A stretch of 64,000 bases of DNA from Helichrysum umbraculigerum (lineage: Eukaryota > Streptophyta > Magnoliopsida > Asterales > Asteraceae), in contig CATIUR010000001.1 of assembly GCA_949592205.1 (NCBI GenBank), positions 336,294,250-336,358,249 on the forward strand, in the 5' to 3' direction. Below are positions 9,620 to 19,592 of this stretch, piece after piece. How positions within the stretch are numbered: position 1 is the first letter of the stretch; every line of letters starts with the position of its first letter. The position numbers and the translations under genes were made by a program. A model generated the notes under the pieces. The model was given only the letters and a program-made list of their open reading frames with translations, did no database searches and was not told the origin of the DNA.

Positions 9620-12600
9620 CCGCAAACTAGACGGAAAACCGGTTCCTCCTAAAACGTTTGAAGATTACGTGGAGCTTTATCTTCGATCTGACGTCTTAAG
9701 GTTCTTTTTGATATAATGATGAACAACTATTAAGTGTTTTCGTTTAGTTAATTTGATATTTGGTTGAAATTGTTGTTTTATAGGATTTATGAGAAAGTGA
9801 ATGAGAATTTGGAGATTTGTCTTAGCATCTCTAATGGGGAGTTCTTACTTACTACTACTAGTTCAACATTATTGAAAACCGACATACTTCATTAAATGTT
9901 TTGGTGGTAATTCAGGTGAGTTTTGTGAATAATATCGCGACGATCAAGGGAGGGACCCATGTCGATTATATTGCCAATCAGGTTGCCAATCATCTTGTGA
10001 CCGTGATAAAGGAACAAAACAAACATGTCAATCTGGAAGCCCAAATCATGAAGAACCGTTTATGGGTGTTTGTCAATGCTCTTATTGACAACCCTGGTTT
10101 TGATTCACACACCAAAGAGGCTTTAACTAGTCAACAAAGCAGCTTTGGATCTACATGTGAACTCACTCCAGAGTTCTTGAAGAAAGGTAAGTAGGGATTG
10201 CTCATTTGTTTGTTGGTGGAGTTGACGAATTCAAGAAATAAAAGTTTTTCCTTCTGTTTTGCAGTGACTGATTCTGATCTTATGAAACGTATTGTGTCAT
10301 GGCTACCTGAATTAGAGCAGACAAACCCTAATATTCCTAACCTCAAAGAGGCTAATTATGCTCCTACACAAGATTCAGACATGTGTACCTTGATATTGAC
10401 AGAAGGTGATTTAGCCAAAGCTCTTGCTGTAAGTAGTCTTGTTATTTGATAAAAGAGTGTGATTGTACGGATGTGTTTTATCTATTTGGTTTTCAATGTT
10501 ATTTTTCATAATGAGTCACTTGTTGGCAAAATGTACATGGAAACATCTCAGTGTTGCTATTTGCTATTTGAATTATTAATTATTTATTTGTGTTTTTCAT
10601 TAGTTTCAGGGGTTGGGAACAAGTGACAGTAAAGGAGCGGAATATTTTGCTGATCTTGATAAGCAGCATAAGAGGAAGGATTTCATGTGGGATGATGACG
10701 ATGATGGTGGTGATACCATTGAGCTCGCCTTTAGTAATAAGAAGAAGATTGAGGCCAGAGAGAGCTTGCCCTCAGGTTTGGACATTTGCATTCTCTATCA
10801 ATCTTGTAGAGGTAGAACGAACTATGAGAAGTTGTTATAATGGGTGAAAATAAGTCATATTTCTTCATGCGATTTGGGTCAGACTTCTTGGTTGACCATA
10901 AAAATAATTTTTCTCCATTTCTTTTAATTATTTAATGAATAAAATACGATCAGTGGCTCAGTTTTTTACAATAATATTGTGAATCTCTCTGATTAAAATG
11001 ACTTAGGAGGTTGCATGCATGCATTTAAAACAAACTTATGGTAAATTTGAACCTGCTTGACTAAGTCCCACTTCAGTTAACTTCATAGTTTCTGAGATTA
11101 AATTTATCCTTATGATCCCATTATTTAAAAAGGTACATGGGTTACACTTATCATCTACTTTTCGTAATCAAGAATATGCATTTTATTATAAATGTTGATT
11201 TCTATTTTTATTCTATGCAGGCTGGTACGTCCTTTTTTGAGTCAGAGGATGAAAAACATATTACGCTTTCAATGGCTGCTGATCTTCAGAGATCAATCCC
11301 ATCAATGGTGGATGGATTGAAACCAGGCCAAATGACGATTCTGTCTCCGCGCACTCGGCTTATCATGATGGTGAGCAGAGTCTTGAAGGAACCATCATTC
11401 ATATGGCTCAAAATTTTGTTGGGAGCAATAACATGAACCTTCTTTACTCACGTGGGAAATTTGGTACCCGTCATATGGTTAATTATTCACTACATTATTA
11501 CACCCATTTTTGTAAATCCTAATGACTTACTTTTGTACATGCTCAAATATTATTTATTTATTAATTTATTTTCTTTCAGGGTGGCAAGGACCATGCAAGT
11601 GGCAGACGTATCTCCACTAGGCTTTGTCCTATCACACGCAAAGTTTTCCATGAGGCAGATGAACTTCTACTCGACTACTTGAATGATGATGGACAATCCA
11701 TTGAGCCTACATGGTAATTACTGATCTTAGTTTGTTGTAGTTTTCAATTTTGTAGTATCATGTTTCAAATCATTTTTTGGCACAGGTTCATTCCAATCAT
11801 ACCAATGGTCCTGGTTAATGGATGTGAAAGAAAAGGGACAGGGTGGAGTACGTTTGTGCCAAATTATAATCCACGAGACATTATTGCTAACCTTAAAGGC
11901 TTAAACGCCTATTAAATGCTGAAAAAATGGAGCCTATGCATCCATGGTATAAGGGGTTCAAGGGAACAATAAAGAAAGCAGTATCAAAGCATACCGATGA
12001 ATACATCTGCGCAGGAATTATAAAGGAAAAAGACGGAGAAAATATACTCAATATCACTGAGCTGCCGATAAGTAGATGGACCGAAGAATACAAGGATTTT
12101 TTGGAAGCAGCGAAAGACAAGGAACGATTCTTTAAGGTAATGTAGCCTTCACAAGTACAAGTTTTGAAATGAATTGGGGATGTTTTTATGTTCATAAGTG
12201 TGAGTTTGCATTGCAGGACTACATGGCTCATAATGATGCCACAACTGTACATTTTGAAGTTATCATGACGGCAGATCAAATGAGTGAAGCTAAACAGATG
12301 GGGTTGTTGAAGACGTTCGACCTAATGACTACGTTAAGCACAAGTAACATGCATCTGTTTGATGCAAATGGTGTACTAAAGAAGTATGATACCCCGGAAC
12401 AAAGTAAGTATGGCATCAAGATTAGTATTTGATTTCTGATCTTGTTTTTTAGTTTATTTATATTTATATAGATGAACTCTTTGTGTTTACAGTTCTTGAG
12501 GAATTTTTTAAGCTTCGTCTCGACTTTTATGAGAAGAGGAAGGTAAGTTGGATAACTATGTATGCATGCTATATTATTTCAGTTGAAGTTAAATGGGTCG

Positions 12601-12908
12601 ACTGGGCGATGAATCATAATGGCTTTGGTGAAATTGGACACATGGCCACGTGGGTAAATAGTTCAGTCCATTAAAAAAAATCCCCTTTAAGAAGCTGAGT
12701 TGTTTTGGGCCATCAAAATTTATGCATTGTATAAATATAAATATTTTTTGGATTTTTTTAAAGCATAAAATTAATGCATAAAATTGGTGGTATATTAGAT
12801 TGGTTGGGAGTAGTGAAATTCAGAGGGTTAGTGATTATTACGTATCAAGGTACAAACAATACTTTCCTAAACGTAGTCCGTTTATCATTTTCCATTTTTT
12901 ATATACTA

Positions 12909-13076
12909 TTCTCTTCGTCCCAAAATTTATTGTCCACAAACAAAACAAAAGCTCCACCAAGTAAAATTTATCATTACAATCTGAAGGGTTTTTGATTGGT
13001 TGAAGTCAGAAGTGGACAATGAATTTTGGGACATCTCAAAATGGAAATGTGGACAATAAATTCGGGATGGAGGGAT
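12909..13076. mobile_element. Stowaway-like MITE in a TOP2-like intron
   Basis: A 168-bp element with ends TTCTCTTCGTCCCAAAAT and the reverse complement of a CCCTCCATCCCGAATTT-like sequence, flanked by TA dinucleotides (12907-12908 and 13077-13078). Inner arms share TTTATTGTCCAC. The CTCCCTCCGTCCC-type end is characteristic of plant Tc1/mariner Stowaway MITEs. Confidence 0.68.
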
Positions 13077-13927
13077 TAAGGGTTAGTAGTTTTTATGGCT
13101 AAAAGCGTACTATAAGAAACCTTACCGATAAATCCCCTCTGTTTCACAGGTTGCTCTACTTCTTAAGCTTGAAGAAGCTTTAGTGTCATTGGAAAGCAAA
13201 TTGCGGTATGTCTCTGAATTCCTGCCCAAAACACGCAATATAATCGATATATCGATATAAAGAAGGCGGATGCGGATCTACTATCTCGTATGTTGAGGGA
13301 ACAGGGGTATCCTTCTTTTCCAAATGAAGCTGAAGGGAACTATGATTACTTGTTGTCGATGCCACTGTTGATGACGTCTGAGAGGATGAAACTACTAATG
13401 GAAGAAAAGGGTAAAATACTGGAAGAGTTGGATGACCTCAAAAAAACTGATTCCAAGTCTTTATGGTTGCGAGATCTTGATGCTCTTGTTGAACAACTTG
13501 ATGCAGGATTCGTTGAAGGTAACCAGTTGTGGTTCGTCTTGAAGGCACAAACGTTGATCAAGGAAAGAGAATCCTCAAGGTATATTTGATCTTTTTTAAA
13601 AGTTCCAGACTTGTTAAGAGATCCATAGTTGATTACGTAATTTAATGTTCATGGGAACGAAAACTGCAATTTTACATATTTGGATTTTGGGTATACAGGA
13701 AAGTGGGATGACACTGATTACAGCAGAGGATCTGGATGATGCAGCTGAGAAAGCAGTTAAGCACTTAAATCATAAAGAGTGTCACTGAGCTCGTGTTTTG
13801 ATTCTTTTGCGATGAATTAGAGATCTTGTACCCCGAACATGTAATTCTCTGAATATAAGCGGAGTTGGGTTCCTTTTATCACTTTTCTGAAAAAATATTA
13901 CTACAGGAATAGTGGTTGGAAGCGTTT

Positions 13928-14257
13928 GATGTGTACTGAATTTTCCCAATGTTAATTATGTTAGAGTTTACGCTATTACGGGATTGAATCAGTCATTGAA
14001 TTATGTTTGCAAATGCTGAATTCCGAAAGGATTCTTGATGTGTACTGAATTTTCCCAATGTTAATTATGTTTAAGTTTACGCTATTACGGGATTGAATCA
14101 GTCGTTAATTATATTTGCAAATGCTGAATTCTGAAGGGATTCTTGATGTGTACTGAATTTTCTCAATGTCAATTATGTTAAGCTTATACGCTATTACGGG
14201 AATCAGTCATAAAATTATGTTTGCAAATGCTGATTTCTTAAGGGATTCTTGATGTGT
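13928..14257. repeat. Tandem repeat of about 108 bp, three copies, split by an LTR element
   Basis: A unit starting GATGTGTACTGAATTTTC begins at 13928, 14037 and 14145, and a fourth start at 14251 is cut after GATGTGT. The rest of the fourth unit reappears at 30571 (TGTGTACTGAATTTTC...), beyond the inserted element, and fades near 30655. The repeat lies just downstream of the TOP2-like relic. Confidence 0.85.
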
Positions 14258-15379
14258 TGTTATGGTCTCGACTTTGTGATCGAGTTACAGGTGGACTAAT
14301 AGCAGATTGTTTATATGATTTTCTGCCTATTTTGATTATGATAGGATAAGGGCTCAATAGAGAGAACCCAACGATCTCTTCAAACTTGAAAGTTGAAACT
14401 TAATTCTGAATTTTCTGACTGATTTCATTACTTCATGTGGGTTACATATAAGCTATCAAAGCTAGCGTTTCAAATTTTGTGGAGCTTTTAACAAGCCAAA
14501 TTACTCTTTACCCCTCATATTACGTTTCATTATTTTATATATTTTCGATGTAAATACAAGACATGCACATGAATCCAAACCATTCATTCATTATTATTAT
14601 TATTTTATAATATATTAAATGTGTTTTTTTTTTCCTTCAAATAATAGACCCTTTAATTCCAGTAATAAAATTATTTAATTGACTTATTTCAATAAAATAA
14701 ATCATTTTAAGTAACATACAACAGTTAACATGATTCTTTATTTGTTGCAACATTAGCTTAAATTCATAAGTACGTTTAGAATCTTGTATCTCACACAAAT
14801 TTTACATGTCATATTAATATGACCATTATTAAGCATATAGAATTCGAGTGTCAGAAAATAGTCATATAACATATTGTGAAAAGTAATTATTTTTACAAAT
14901 ATTTTTATTCATGTTATGTTTTTATTTTAGTAGTTGCATTTATCATTAAAGTGTTTTTTTTTTTTTAATTTTCATACTCTTTTATGTAATTTTACATTGT
15001 CAAGGTACAACTACAGCTACTTTGTCAAACGTATACATATATACAAAAGCTACAGCTTATAGTACTTTATAAAAGCTACAGCTTATAGTACTTTATAACA
15101 GCTACATCATACAGCTACAGTATACAACTTACAGTTACAGTCTACAACTAATTTTGCCAAACATACCCATAGATAAAAGTATAATAAGTGCTCCCTAAAA
15201 ACTACTTCTAAATAGCAGATAGCTTCTCCTAATAATTAGTTAAATAATAATTATGGGTTATTCCCACTTTATCCTAAATAAAAACAATTAATTAAAAGAT
15301 AACATCCTAATTATTAAAAGCAATAAAGTGGATAATATTAGCAGGCCAAATCAGCCACGTTCACATTTAGCTCATAACA
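14258..15379 (-). repeat. 3' LTR of the gag-only element (long form)
   Basis: Begins TGTTATGGTCTCG and ends CTCATAACA in plus orientation. It is 1122 bp, against 373 bp for the partner at 30198-30570, because about 720 bp (14451-15169) is present only here. That extra part ends with AGCTACAGCTTATAG-type short repeats (15010-15150). It is either an insertion here or a deletion in the partner. Confidence 0.8.
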
Positions 15380-15439
15380 TCACTGCCCCCATGAAGATTG
15401 TGCATATCCTCAAGCACCTGCTAATACATGACCCAACTT

Positions 15440-16320
15440 TTAAGTGACTCCCTTCTGGACATCCTCATCTGAACTTTGACCATTAATTTCATCTTCATCG
15501 ACCCCCTCTAGCGAGAAAAGCCGTTTACATTGATGCCCCTTCGTATCGATTTCATCACAATTAAAGCAAAGTCCCTTGGTCCGCCTCTCCTCTATCTCCA
15601 AATGGGTCAGACTTTTAAAAACCTTCTTGTTGGAAGGTGATGGTGGTGTGGAACTAGATGATGATTTTGACACAGAGTTTGTAATTTCCCTTGAACCACA
15701 ACGTTTATTATATAAACGGCCTAGACGCATAACCTGGGTCAAGTCTGCAGGCCTATGCAAACTTCTACTGCAATACTTTCCTGTAACCCACTAATATAAA
15801 TATCTACTTCCTGTTGAGGACTGAGGTGGCCTGATCTTGTAACGAATTGTTCAAACTTGCGTTGGACGTACCTGTTTGTTGAATTTTGCAAAGTTCTCCC
15901 AATTTATTTCCAAGCACAACAGGCCAAAATCGATGATGACATTGGCGTTTAAATTCTTCCCATGAAATTCCTGGAATGTCCTTATCCATTTTGAGAAACC
16001 AAACTTGTGCATCTCTATCAAGATGGAAGCATGCGATCTCCACCTTCCCTGCCTCTGGAATGTGTTGGTGACGAAAATAATGTTCACAACGACTCAGCCA
16101 CACTAAAGGATCGTTTGTACCATCATAAACTGGAAATTCCAATCTGCCATACCTTGGAGTTTGGAAATGATTCCTTGAACGATTTATAGTTTGTGTCTGA
16201 TCTCCTCTATTAACACTCTGGTATTCACGTTCTGTTTGTAAGGCCGCCATCCCCCGCGATAACTCTTCAATACGACCAGAAAGTTTCTCTCGTTCCGCTC
16301 GATCTTTTTGACGATCCTCC
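15440..16320 (-). pseudogene. gag: gag fragment, Ty3/gypsy-type, 3' part
   Basis: Read on the minus strand. The capsid region (16320 down to 15804) has the Retrotrans_gag pattern, with FPVYDGTNDPLVWLSRCEHY and a downstream WEEFKRQCHHRF. After a frameshift between 15804 and 15760 comes a zinc knuckle of the form CFNCDE-x-GHQC (residues coded around 15520-15570). It is cut at 16320 by the Athila-like LTR; its start lies at 30174 on the other side. The protein is broken both by that insertion and by the frameshift. Confidence 0.83.
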
Positions 16321-17758
16321 TGATATCGCTCATTTTGTACATACATATCTAACGCGATATCAATGATTTTAGTTTTATTTTTAGTTAATTCTTAGAACTT
16401 TCGGTACTTAGTTAGTATAATTTGGATTTTCAGATTAATGATTTGAAGTTCGAAAGATCGGTGATGATTTGATGTTGATTTGGAGCACAAAAGTCAATTT
16501 CTAACTGAAGAACGCGATCCGGCCAAAGCACCAGGATCGCGTTTCATAGTTAAATTTCATTCCAATACGATTTCCAAAGAGGAACGCGATCCGGACTCAT
16601 TTTCAGGATCGCGTTTCAAAGGCTTATTTCGTAACAGAATCTTCCCAAGGCAAGTAACGCGATCCGTACACAATCCCAGGATCGCGTTGGTAGAAGAAAA
16701 CTGAAAACCAGGATCGCGTTCCCCTTTCCAGGATCGCGTTCATGAGCGGTTTTGCAGCAGTTTGAAGGATTTAAAATACGTTTTCATTTCATTTTAAAGA
16801 TAACTTCCATTCCAGAAAACAAGAGATACAAAAATACTCTGCAACTTTTGAAGCTTTTCATTACTATTGAAGATCTTTCATTGTGCTAATCATTTTGGTT
16901 ACTACGGATCATCACGTAATCATTGTAATCATTCGTCTTTCATCTTTATTTTATATAATCATGATAGTTGTGATTTCAATTATCTCTTTTGAATTTCTTT
17001 TAGTAATTATGAGTGGCTAAGTTATTTAAACACTTGCTTGGATGAAATGATTGATGACTAGGGGTATTTACTTGTGATATTCTTGTAATTTAAATTAAGT
17101 TCAATCGAGTTACTTACAAGTTAGGGTTTCATGATTTAACCTAAATTATCTGATGAGTATATAAATGATTGTAGCGGATGTTTATCATTTGTATGCTTAT
17201 TATCAATTGTTTGTCCATGAATAATTGAGTTTTGATTGCGAACGCAGATGAATCATAATTTAGATAATTAAGACTTCAACTTGTAGGTGAATGATTTTGG
17301 CGATTGTCTTTCATTAGATTGATTTGTAATTTGAGAAATCGAGATTAGAGTATAGGTAATGGCGAATGTTAAACCTATTCTATCGAGATGAGCATGAATT
17401 GTTGTTGATTTGTTTAAATAAAATACCCTGAAGTCATTAGTTAAATTATCCAAGTAAGTGTCGTTTCTATTATTCAGAAAACTTAAATCAATTAATCTGA
17501 CTCTTCCTGAGTCCACTTGCCCTAGTTAACTAAGTTAGTATATAAGCAAAGTGACAATTCGGTCACACAAAACCCAAGTCTTTTTCTGTATTAAGTTAAT
17601 TGCATTTGAACCATTAATTCTCGATTACATAGTCCCTGTGGAACGAACCGGTACTTACTGTAGCTATATTATACTCGATAGGGTATACTTACCTTAGTTG
17701 TGTAATAGTTCAGTTTCAGTATTTATCAGTTTATTTTATAACTTGTTTTTACACATCA
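16321..17758 (+). repeat. 5' LTR of the Athila-like element
   Basis: Starts TGATATCGCTCATTTTG and ends TTTTTACACATCA. It carries the palindrome array at 16511-16740 and, about 30 bp after it, a TATA-like TTTAAAATA at 16770-16778 that would place the U3/R boundary shortly downstream. The remaining 900 bp is AT-rich and non-coding. Confidence 0.92.
16511..16740. repeat. AACGCGATCC/GGATCGCGTT palindrome array in the 5' LTR
   Basis: Three hairpin units of AACGCGATCC, a 13-bp loop and GGATCGCGTT lie at 16511-16543, 16583-16615 and 16656-16688. Two further right half-sites follow at 16711-16720 and 16731-16740. Stems are 10 bp and nearly invariant; loops differ. Each unit holds several CpG sites. 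The same array occurs in the 3' LTR at about 28863-29092. Confidence 0.9.
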
Positions 17759-17764
17759 AGTTTT

Positions 17765-17782
17765 TGGCGCCGCTGCCGGGGA
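17765..17782 (+). promoter_or_regulatory. Primer binding site (tRNA-Asp type)
   Basis: TGGCGCCGCTGCCGGGGA, 6 bp after the LTR end. It matches the 3' end of plant tRNA-Asp with one change from the usual Athila site, as expected for priming minus-strand cDNA. Confidence 0.85.
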
Positions 17783-17933
17783 TTTGTGTGATTGAGAATT
17801 TAAGTTTAGTGTAGTTAATTGATCCTTTCTTTGAATTAAAATTCTTAGAAAGTTATTTTTAGTTAAATTGTATTGCGCCGGTACGTTTGACGGTTTTATT
17901 TTCTTTGCTTTTGCAGGTTTACTTAGGTAGTGG

Positions 17934-19490
17934 ATGAGCACTAGGAATTCGGGTAACGAAATCCTAAGTCCTTTGTCTGATCCAGAGAAAACAACAAAGA
18001 AGAAAAGAAAGAAGAAATCAAAGAATAAACCGACGGAATCAACTTCAAGCCAAACTGAAAGTGGATCAACTTCAGCAAATAAAATCTTTGAAGAAGAAGT
18101 TTTTGAAGAAGAACTTGAATCGAGATTCGAAGAGGAAGTAAGATCTGAAAAAGAAGCAGAACAAATGGCTGACGAAAATGATACTCCCATGTTCAATAGG
18201 ACTAGAACCGTTGCTCCAACTCCGGGTTCAGCAATTCGGAGACCACAAATTGATAATAATTATTCACTAAAGGGAAATCATTTGCAAATGCTTCGGGATA
18301 CTCAGTTTGATGGAAGGGTGCGATCCGATCCGCATAAGCATATTGCTGACTTTTTGGAGATTGGTGAGAATTTCAAGTATGGTCCGAACACGGAAGAGGC
18401 AATCAGATTAAGGACTTTTCCAATGTCTTTATGTGGGGAAGCAAAGATTTGGTACCAAGAACTCGAACCAAATTCTATTCAAACTTGGAATCAAATGAGG
18501 GAAGCTTTTGTTGGTCGTTATTTTCCACCAGCTTTGACAGAAAGGTTATTGAATGAGATTCGAGGTTTCAAGCAAAATGAAAATGAAACTTTGGTGGAAG
18601 CATGGTTGCGGATCAAAGAGTTGCTTAGAAATTGTCATGGCCATGGTTTGTCAAAGGCCGAGATTATAGAACTCTTCTACAATGGTCTTGATATTCCATC
18701 ATCTGCTATTTTAGATTCTGCTGGAGGGGGACTATTCATGTATAAAACTCCCAATGAAGCTTGGAAGATTATGGAGGACAAAGTTTTGCAAAGTCTAAAT
18801 TGGGCAAAAGATAGTAGAAAACCAGCCCGAAAGACCATCGCTTTTGCTGAAGGAAGTGGTAGCAATTCGGATAATTCTGAGATGATGAAAGAACTTAAAG
18901 CTATGTCTACCAAATTCGATAATCAATTCAGGACTCTCAAAGGAGAGATCAAAGAGCTTCGTGAAGGATGTGGAAATTGTGGAGGAAATCATGCAACAAA
19001 TGATTGTGATAGTGATGATCAACCCATGAGAATGGCGGATGAAGATGTAAATTATTTGCAACAAAATAATTATCAGAGGGGCGGATTCCAAAACCGGAAT
19101 TCACGAAACTTTCAGGGTAATTATCAAGGAAATAGATATTCTCGACAGGGTCAGAACTACTACAATCAATTCCAAAGAGATAATGTTCCACCATCAACAC
19201 CACCACCTGTTCAACAACAAGCAACATCCGAATCTGCCTTAGAGAAGATGATGAAGGAGTTCATTTCTAAACAGGATGTTTCCACTGAGAGATTGAAAAC
19301 CCAAATGACGAATTTGAGGTTAAGTGTGGATCAAAATCAGAAAAATCAGCAAGCCTCAATTCAGGATTTGGAAAGGAAAATGGACCGGTTATCTGAAGGG
19401 CAAAGTAGTAGACCACCCGGTGGTTTACCGAGCAACACCCAACCGAACCCGAGGCCATCACCTTCTAATAGTGGACCAAAGCCATATTAG
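17934..19490 (+). CDS. gag: Athila-like Gag
   Basis: A 518-residue structural protein that would form the virus-like particle in the cytoplasm. The N-terminal 90 residues are charged, with a lysine run followed by glutamate-rich sequence. The capsid domain (about residues 125-245) shows the Retrotrans_gag pattern, with LCGEAKIWYQEL and WNQMREAFVGRYF. A short zinc knuckle CGNCGGNHATNDC lies near residue 345, and the tail is rich in Gln, Asn and Pro. The start is the first ATG after the primer site. The frame ends at a TAG (19488-19490) and continues open in the same frame into pol, so this stop is either a gag-pol control point or a single nonsense mutation. Confidence 0.88.
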   Translation: MSTRNSGNEILSPLSDPEKTTKKKRKKKSKNKPTESTSSQTESGSTSANKIFEEEVFEEELESRFEEEVRSEKEAEQMADENDTPMFNRTRTVAPTPGSAIRRPQIDNNYSLKGNHLQMLRDTQFDGRVRSDPHKHIADFLEIGENFKYGPNTEEAIRLRTFPMSLCGEAKIWYQELEPNSIQTWNQMREAFVGRYFPPALTERLLNEIRGFKQNENETLVEAWLRIKELLRNCHGHGLSKAEIIELFYNGLDIPSSAILDSAGGGLFMYKTPNEAWKIMEDKVLQSLNWAKDSRKPARKTIAFAEGSGSNSDNSEMMKELKAMSTKFDNQFRTLKGEIKELREGCGNCGGNHATNDCDSDDQPMRMADEDVNYLQQNNYQRGGFQNRNSRNFQGNYQGNRYSRQGQNYYNQFQRDNVPPSTPPPVQQQATSESALEKMMKEFISKQDVSTERLKTQMTNLRLSVDQNQKNQQASIQDLERKMDRLSEGQSSRPPGGLPSNTQPNPRPSPSNSGPKPY

Positions 19491-19592
19491 CCACCACCGG
19501 CCCGGAATGAACATGCAAATGCTATTACCACTCGTAGTGGAAAGGAGCTACCACCACCTCCGGTAAAAAGGGCAAAGATCTCTAACTCTGTT

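Larger units (their letters stand above)
3463..13788 (+). pseudogene. TOP2-like: DNA topoisomerase II pseudogene, rearranged and TE-disrupted
   Basis: Relic of the ATP-dependent type IIA topoisomerase. Block 1 starts at the ATG at 3463, carries a 1-nt frameshift near 3584-3588, and encodes the ATPase N-terminal part (YVPGLYKIFDEILVNA, 3628-3675) up to the hAT insertion. Coding resumes at about 8738 (NNGAGIPIEIHE) and continues in blocks separated by GT-AG introns: 8841-8929, 9171 to about 9305, 9620 to about 9690, 9784-9845, 9916-10187, 10265-10429, 10609-10775, 11221 to about 11440, 11580-11712, 11786-12137, 12217-12403, 12493-12542, 13150-13206, 13266-13580 and perhaps 13700-13788. Retained introns show it is a genomic copy, not a processed one. 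After the TOPRIM glutamate motif (LTEGDLAKALA) the sequence jumps to the GLGTS region, so the DxD part of TOPRIM is missing. The catalytic RYIYT motif reads RRIST, so the tyrosine is gone. One exon is inverted and duplicated (8840-9619). It cannot encode a working enzyme. Confidence 0.9.

Noticed and set aside
16511..16740. Regular palindromic repeats that look like a CRISPR array
   Set aside because: Units are hairpins inside an LTR of a plant retrotransposon, with short variable spacing, no leader and no cas genes. The array is duplicated with the LTR.
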